Below are positions 61,321-64,000 of a DNA stretch of 64,000 nt, one piece after another (within the stretch, counting starts at the first letter, position 1; each line of letters opens with the position of its first letter). The position numbers and the translations under genes were made by a program. The stretch is from Candidatus Hydrogenedentota bacterium. Its GTDB lineage: Bacteria > Hydrogenedentota > Hydrogenedentia > Hydrogenedentales > JAEUWI01. The stretch is from contig JAEUWI010000034.1 in NCBI GenBank assembly GCA_016791475.1, positions 19,502-83,501 on the forward strand, read 5' to 3'. The notes under the pieces were generated by a model, which was not told the origin of the DNA, did not search any database, and saw only the letters and a list, made by a program, of their open reading frames with translations.

Positions 61321-62510
61321 CGGGCCTTGTCCGTAAGCCGGTCGACAATCGTAATCCGGCTCGTGGAACTCAAGGCTCGTTTGCTATACACAACAACTTG
61401 ATCGCCGTCCTGGACTCCCTCCAGTATCTGGACCCAGCCGTCCAGGTCGGCCACACCCAATTTAACCGGAGCAAGACGAATTCCCCCATTCGCAACCACC
61501 CATACACCAAGATTTCCGTTAACGCGATGAATGCTGGCATTGGGAACTGCGGGCGTCGGCTTTTCTGCTTCAAGCGCGACCGTTACCTCCGCCAACTCGC
61601 CGATCGGAGGGAGGATTTCTGGAATCGTATCGAACACTATCTTGGCCAGGATCTCCTCGGTGACCGCATCAGCGTGCGGCTCAATGCGTACAACATGGCC
61701 GGCTAAAGGGGCAACGCCCAGTGAGCGCAATAGTATTTGGACGGGTAAGTGAGACTGCAAGCCCAAGGCGCTTTGTTGATCGAAACGAACGTTTAGCCAG
61801 AGGCTTTCCGGGTCAACGACCTCGACGACCGATTGGCCCGCGACGACGGTAGAGCCTATATCAGCCTCCCGGCGCGTTACGAGACCATCCACCGGTGAAA
61901 AAAGGCGGAGGTTCGCGCCCTGCTGGAGGAGACCATCACGCTCGGCATGCACGCGCGCCAGTTCCTGGACGGCCACCTCGCGATTTGCACGCGCCGCCTC
62001 CGAGGCGGTATTCGCCACGCGCAGCGCCATTTTACTCCCGTCGACATCCTCTGCGCTTACGGCATTGGCGGTGATCTCCTCGTATCGTCGAGCCTGCACC
62101 TCGGCAAAGTCTTCCCGTGCGGCAAGCTCTTCGATTTGGGCTTCGCTTGCCGCCACCATGGATTCCGCACGCTTGATGGCCGCATCCTGAGCTACGATTT
62201 TTGCGTCCAGATCGATTGGCTCCATCTCGCCCAGCAATTGGCCCGTCGTAACCCGGTCGCCCGGTTCCACATCCACATTCCGCAGCCGGGCGGTGAAGGT
62301 CGGCCCAAGCTTGTGGGTGTAGCGCGCTTCGACAATGCCGATGCCAAAAAGGGAGGGCGTGATGGCCCTGCTTTCCACCGTCACCACGGTTACAGGCACA
62401 GGCGAAAACGGCCCCGAGCGAAACGTAACAGCCACGAAAAGACCCAGCAAAGAAAGCATAATGGCCCCCAGCACTATAGTCTTTCGACTTAGAACACGAG
62501 AACGTGTCAT
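61317..62510 (-). CDS. HlyD/MacA-type membrane-fusion protein
   Basis: This 397-aa protein has one N-terminal helix (TIVLGAIMLSLLGLFVAVTF), a lipoyl-like half (RNVDVEPGDRVTTGQLLGEM near 80-99), a coiled coil of ~90 residues (KRAESMVAASEAQIEELAAR onwards), the second lipoyl half (NLRLFSPVDGLVTRREADIG) and a beta-barrel. It is the periplasmic adaptor of a tripartite export system. The start at 62510 gives an ATGA overlap with the TetR stop. Confidence 0.86.
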   Translation of the reverse strand: MTRSRVLSRKTIVLGAIMLSLLGLFVAVTFRSGPFSPVPVTVVTVESRAITPSLFGIGIVEARYTHKLGPTFTARLRNVDVEPGDRVTTGQLLGEMEPIDLDAKIVAQDAAIKRAESMVAASEAQIEELAAREDFAEVQARRYEEITANAVSAEDVDGSKMALRVANTASEAARANREVAVQELARVHAERDGLLQQGANLRLFSPVDGLVTRREADIGSTVVAGQSVVEVVDPESLWLNVRFDQQSALGLQSHLPVQILLRSLGVAPLAGHVVRIEPHADAVTEEILAKIVFDTIPEILPPIGELAEVTVALEAEKPTPAVPNASIHRVNGNLGVWVVANGGIRLAPVKLGVADLDGWVQILEGVQDGDQVVVYSKRALSSTSRITIVDRLTDKAR

Positions 62511-63115
62511 GGCGCACACCTCAGACTGCGCTGGTATAGCGCGTAAACGCCCGGCGCGTCCTGGCGAATGCGCCGAATATCACCGGACAACATGGATTGC
62601 ATCACCAGGCCCTGGATAGTTCCGATGAAAAGTAACGCCGCGGCCCGGGTGTCCACGTCCGACGCTATTTCGCCCACGCGCTTACCCCGTTCGATGTGGT
62701 TACGAATTTTCTCGGCATAGCGCTGCACCAATTCATGAGTTATCTGCCGGGTCCGGGTGGCATCACCCCGCTGCAATTCACCAAAGATTATCCGTGGTAC
62801 TCCGGGGTGGTCCAAAACAAAGTCGATATGGCTCATGAAAACCGCCTCCATGGCCGTGAGCGGCGATTCGATGTCTTGTGCGGCACGATCAATCCGCGCA
62901 AGAAGGAATTCGGCAACCCAGCTCATGACCGCCTCCCAGAGATCGTCTTTGGTGGGGAAATGCCGAAACAGCGCCGCATGAGAAAGTTGCATATGGTTGG
63001 CAATAGCCGAGGTAGTTATACTGGCGGGATTCTGGGAGCCCGCGAGAAAAACGACGGCTTCAACGGCGGCGGTCCGTCGCTTCTCAGCGGGTAAATGTTG
63101 TGCACGAATTCCCAA
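62507..63115 (-). CDS. TetR family repressor of the efflux operon
   Basis: This 202-aa regulator has a TetR helix-turn-helix (SITTSAIANHMQLSHAALFRHF near 32-53 in two parts) and an all-helical ligand-binding domain. The start is TTG at 63115 with AAGGAAG upstream; no ATG or GTG in frame gives a complete domain. A dyad lies just upstream (63127-63152), so it probably represses itself and the efflux genes, with which it is coupled by ATGA. Confidence 0.83.
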   Translation of the reverse strand: MGIRAQHLPAEKRRTAAVEAVVFLAGSQNPASITTSAIANHMQLSHAALFRHFPTKDDLWEAVMSWVAEFLLARIDRAAQDIESPLTAMEAVFMSHIDFVLDHPGVPRIIFGELQRGDATRTRQITHELVQRYAEKIRNHIERGKRVGEIASDVDTRAAALLFIGTIQGLVMQSMLSGDIRRIRQDAPGVYALYQRSLRCAP

Positions 63116-63126
63116 ACTGATCTTCC

Positions 63127-63152
63127 TTACTAGTAAGTGAGTAGTTACTTAC
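63127..63152. promoter_or_regulatory. TetR operator candidate
   Basis: TTACTAGTAA (63127-63136) is a perfect 10-bp palindrome overlapping a second dyad, GTAAGT-N8-ACTTAC (63133-63152). They lie 12-37 bp upstream of the TetR start. Confidence 0.6.
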
Positions 63153-63473
63153 AATCTTACCAGCAAATGCTCCCGCGCGCAATACCAAGCTAAAGTGTCC
63201 TCCGTGGGAACACTGCTTCGTTTTGCGGGGTTGCCTGCCGTCTTCGGCCGTCGTCGTCGGGTCTCACCCCGGCACGGGCCCGACGCACGGCGTCCGAAGA
63301 CGGTGGGGGAGAATCGCTACACCCCCTACCGGATCGGTCCCGAGTCCGAGGGTCTCTCCCAGGGCTTCGGTTGGCCCGCAGGGCCATCGGAAGCCGCACC
63401 AAGCACCCCGGCGCGCTCGGTGTACCCGCGATTGCCCCACTCTTGACCGCAGCGGCATGGCCCGACAATGAGC
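63153..63473. other. Intergenic region carrying repeat copy 2
   Basis: No gene is seen between the TetR promoter and the SIR2-like gene. Most of the region is the structured repeat at 63238-63395. Confidence 0.6.
63238..63395 (+). repeat. Long structured repeat, copy 2
   Basis: This is the same element as at 25311-25466 and in the same orientation. Here the outer stem is perfect: CCGTCTTCGG (63238-63247) with CCGAAGACGG (63294-63303), with an inner CGTCGGG/CCCGACG pair. A second stem pairs GGCTTCGGTTGGCCC with GGGCCATCGGAAGCC. The two hairpins suggest a REP- or MITE-like mobile repeat. Confidence 0.85.
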
Positions 63474-64000
63474 CTACAAATCCGTCCAGGGGATGTCAGC
63501 CGCTTTCCCTTCTATTACCCGAAGCTTATCCTTTTGGAAGCAGGCCTGCCCTTTGAATGTATTGGACACGTAGTCTCCCTCACCGTAAGAGAAGATATTG
63601 CGCAAGTTCTCGCGAACGCTTGCCGCATTCGGGTCAACAACCACGACGGGCTTGTCTTTGTGTTGACGTATCAAATCGTTGAAGTGCTCGTCGGCATAGT
63701 TGAAGGAGTACCCGACGACAACAATCCGGTCCGCGTTGGCGATCGCTTCTTTAGATCGATACCAGACGTCGATGTAGGCGTTGGAAAGCACCGGTTTCAG
63801 CTTGAGCGGCGGAACTATCGATGGCACCACGCATCGTGGACGTACATTCTTCCCAAACTCCGTATTCCTCTCCACGACGTTCTTCAGGAAGTCGGCGATG
63901 TCGAGCGCGTAATCCCCGTCAATGGGAACCAACTGGCGGTCGTGCATTCGCACAAAACTCGATAGATCCCCGTGAAAATAGAGGGCGCGGTCACCATAGC
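63474..64000 (-). CDS. SIR2-like domain protein, partial (N-terminus beyond right edge)
   Basis: The frame is open to the right edge, so only the C-terminal ~175 residues are visible. It reads YGDRALYFHGDLSSFVRM, then VRPRCVVPSIVPPLKLKPVL, AIANADRIVVVGYSFNYADE and PVVVVDPNAASV. The HGD and VVGYSFN...D motifs are those of SIR2-like NAD-binding proteins with a Rossmann fold. Such proteins often work in phage defence by cutting NAD+, but the catalytic part and any fused domains are outside the window. A GTG at 63953 could look like a start, but the conserved sequence continues upstream of it. Confidence 0.65.
   Translation of the reverse strand, partial: YGDRALYFHGDLSSFVRMHDRQLVPIDGDYALDIADFLKNVVERNTEFGKNVRPRCVVPSIVPPLKLKPVLSNAYIDVWYRSKEAIANADRIVVVGYSFNYADEHFNDLIRQHKDKPVVVVDPNAASVRENLRNIFSYGEGDYVSNTFKGQACFQKDKLRVIEGKAADIPWTDL

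Overview
The window is GC-rich DNA from a Gram-negative bacterium (Tat signal, lipobox, periplasmic cytochromes c). I cannot name the species; the gene styles (MOT1 molybdate transporter, DUF7009, NXR-clade oxidoreductase, DUF932) would suit a PVC/FCB-type bacterium such as Hydrogenedentota or Planctomycetota, but that is a weak inference. No rRNA, tRNA or CRISPR array was seen.

Region 1 (1-25.8 kb) looks like an integrated plasmid or mobile defence island. It starts with a replication initiator gene cut by the left edge, whose 3' half carries eight iteron-like DNA repeats. A ribbon-helix-helix protein, an AbiE type IV toxin-antitoxin pair, an orphan DUF6088 antitoxin, an orphan HigA-like antitoxin and a Fic-MerR fusion follow. 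Next comes a 1.6-kb non-coding stretch (6.4-8.0 kb) with two group II intron domain V-like hairpins and a run of long stem-loops, then a basic protein of unknown function and an ArdC antirestriction protein. From 9.6 to 23.3 kb a type I restriction-modification locus (hsdM ... hsdS ... hsdR) encloses a Hachiman/AbpAB-like pair (hamAB), two unknown small genes and a DarTG module. Five successive genes (orf133, orf85, hamA, hamB, hsdS) and darT are joined by ATGA or GTGA stop-start overlaps. Two plasmid-type genes (an 88-aa protein and DUF932) close the region.

Region 2 (25.8-59.2 kb) is a nitrogen-oxide respiration island. An Rrf2/NsrR-like regulator, NnrS, quinol NO reductase and a RIC di-iron repair protein form an NO-defence unit. 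A second unit holds a molybdate transporter, DUF7009, a second RIC and, divergently, a second Rrf2 regulator. Then comes a large operon: diheme cytochrome c, NarG, NarH, NarJ, a NarI-Rieske fusion, cytochrome b, membrane cytochrome c, NarK1, NarK2, a DGC protein, MoaA, MoaD and a MoaE-MoeB-rhodanese fusion. A further operon encodes a periplasmic NXR-clade enzyme (heme-b/diheme-c lipoprotein, Tat-exported alpha subunit, Fe-S beta subunit, TorD-like chaperone) with two unknown genes. Both nitrate-oxidoreductase operons, the ric2 operon and the second regulator gene share a GTGGA-N8-TCCAC operator, so they probably form one regulon. Molybdate uptake and cofactor genes feed both enzymes.

Region 3 (59.4-64 kb) holds a TetR-controlled MacAB-like efflux operon and the C-terminal part of a SIR2-like protein cut by the right edge. 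A 156-158 bp structured repeat occurs in the same orientation at 25.3 kb and 63.2 kb, bracketing the nitrogen island and efflux operon.
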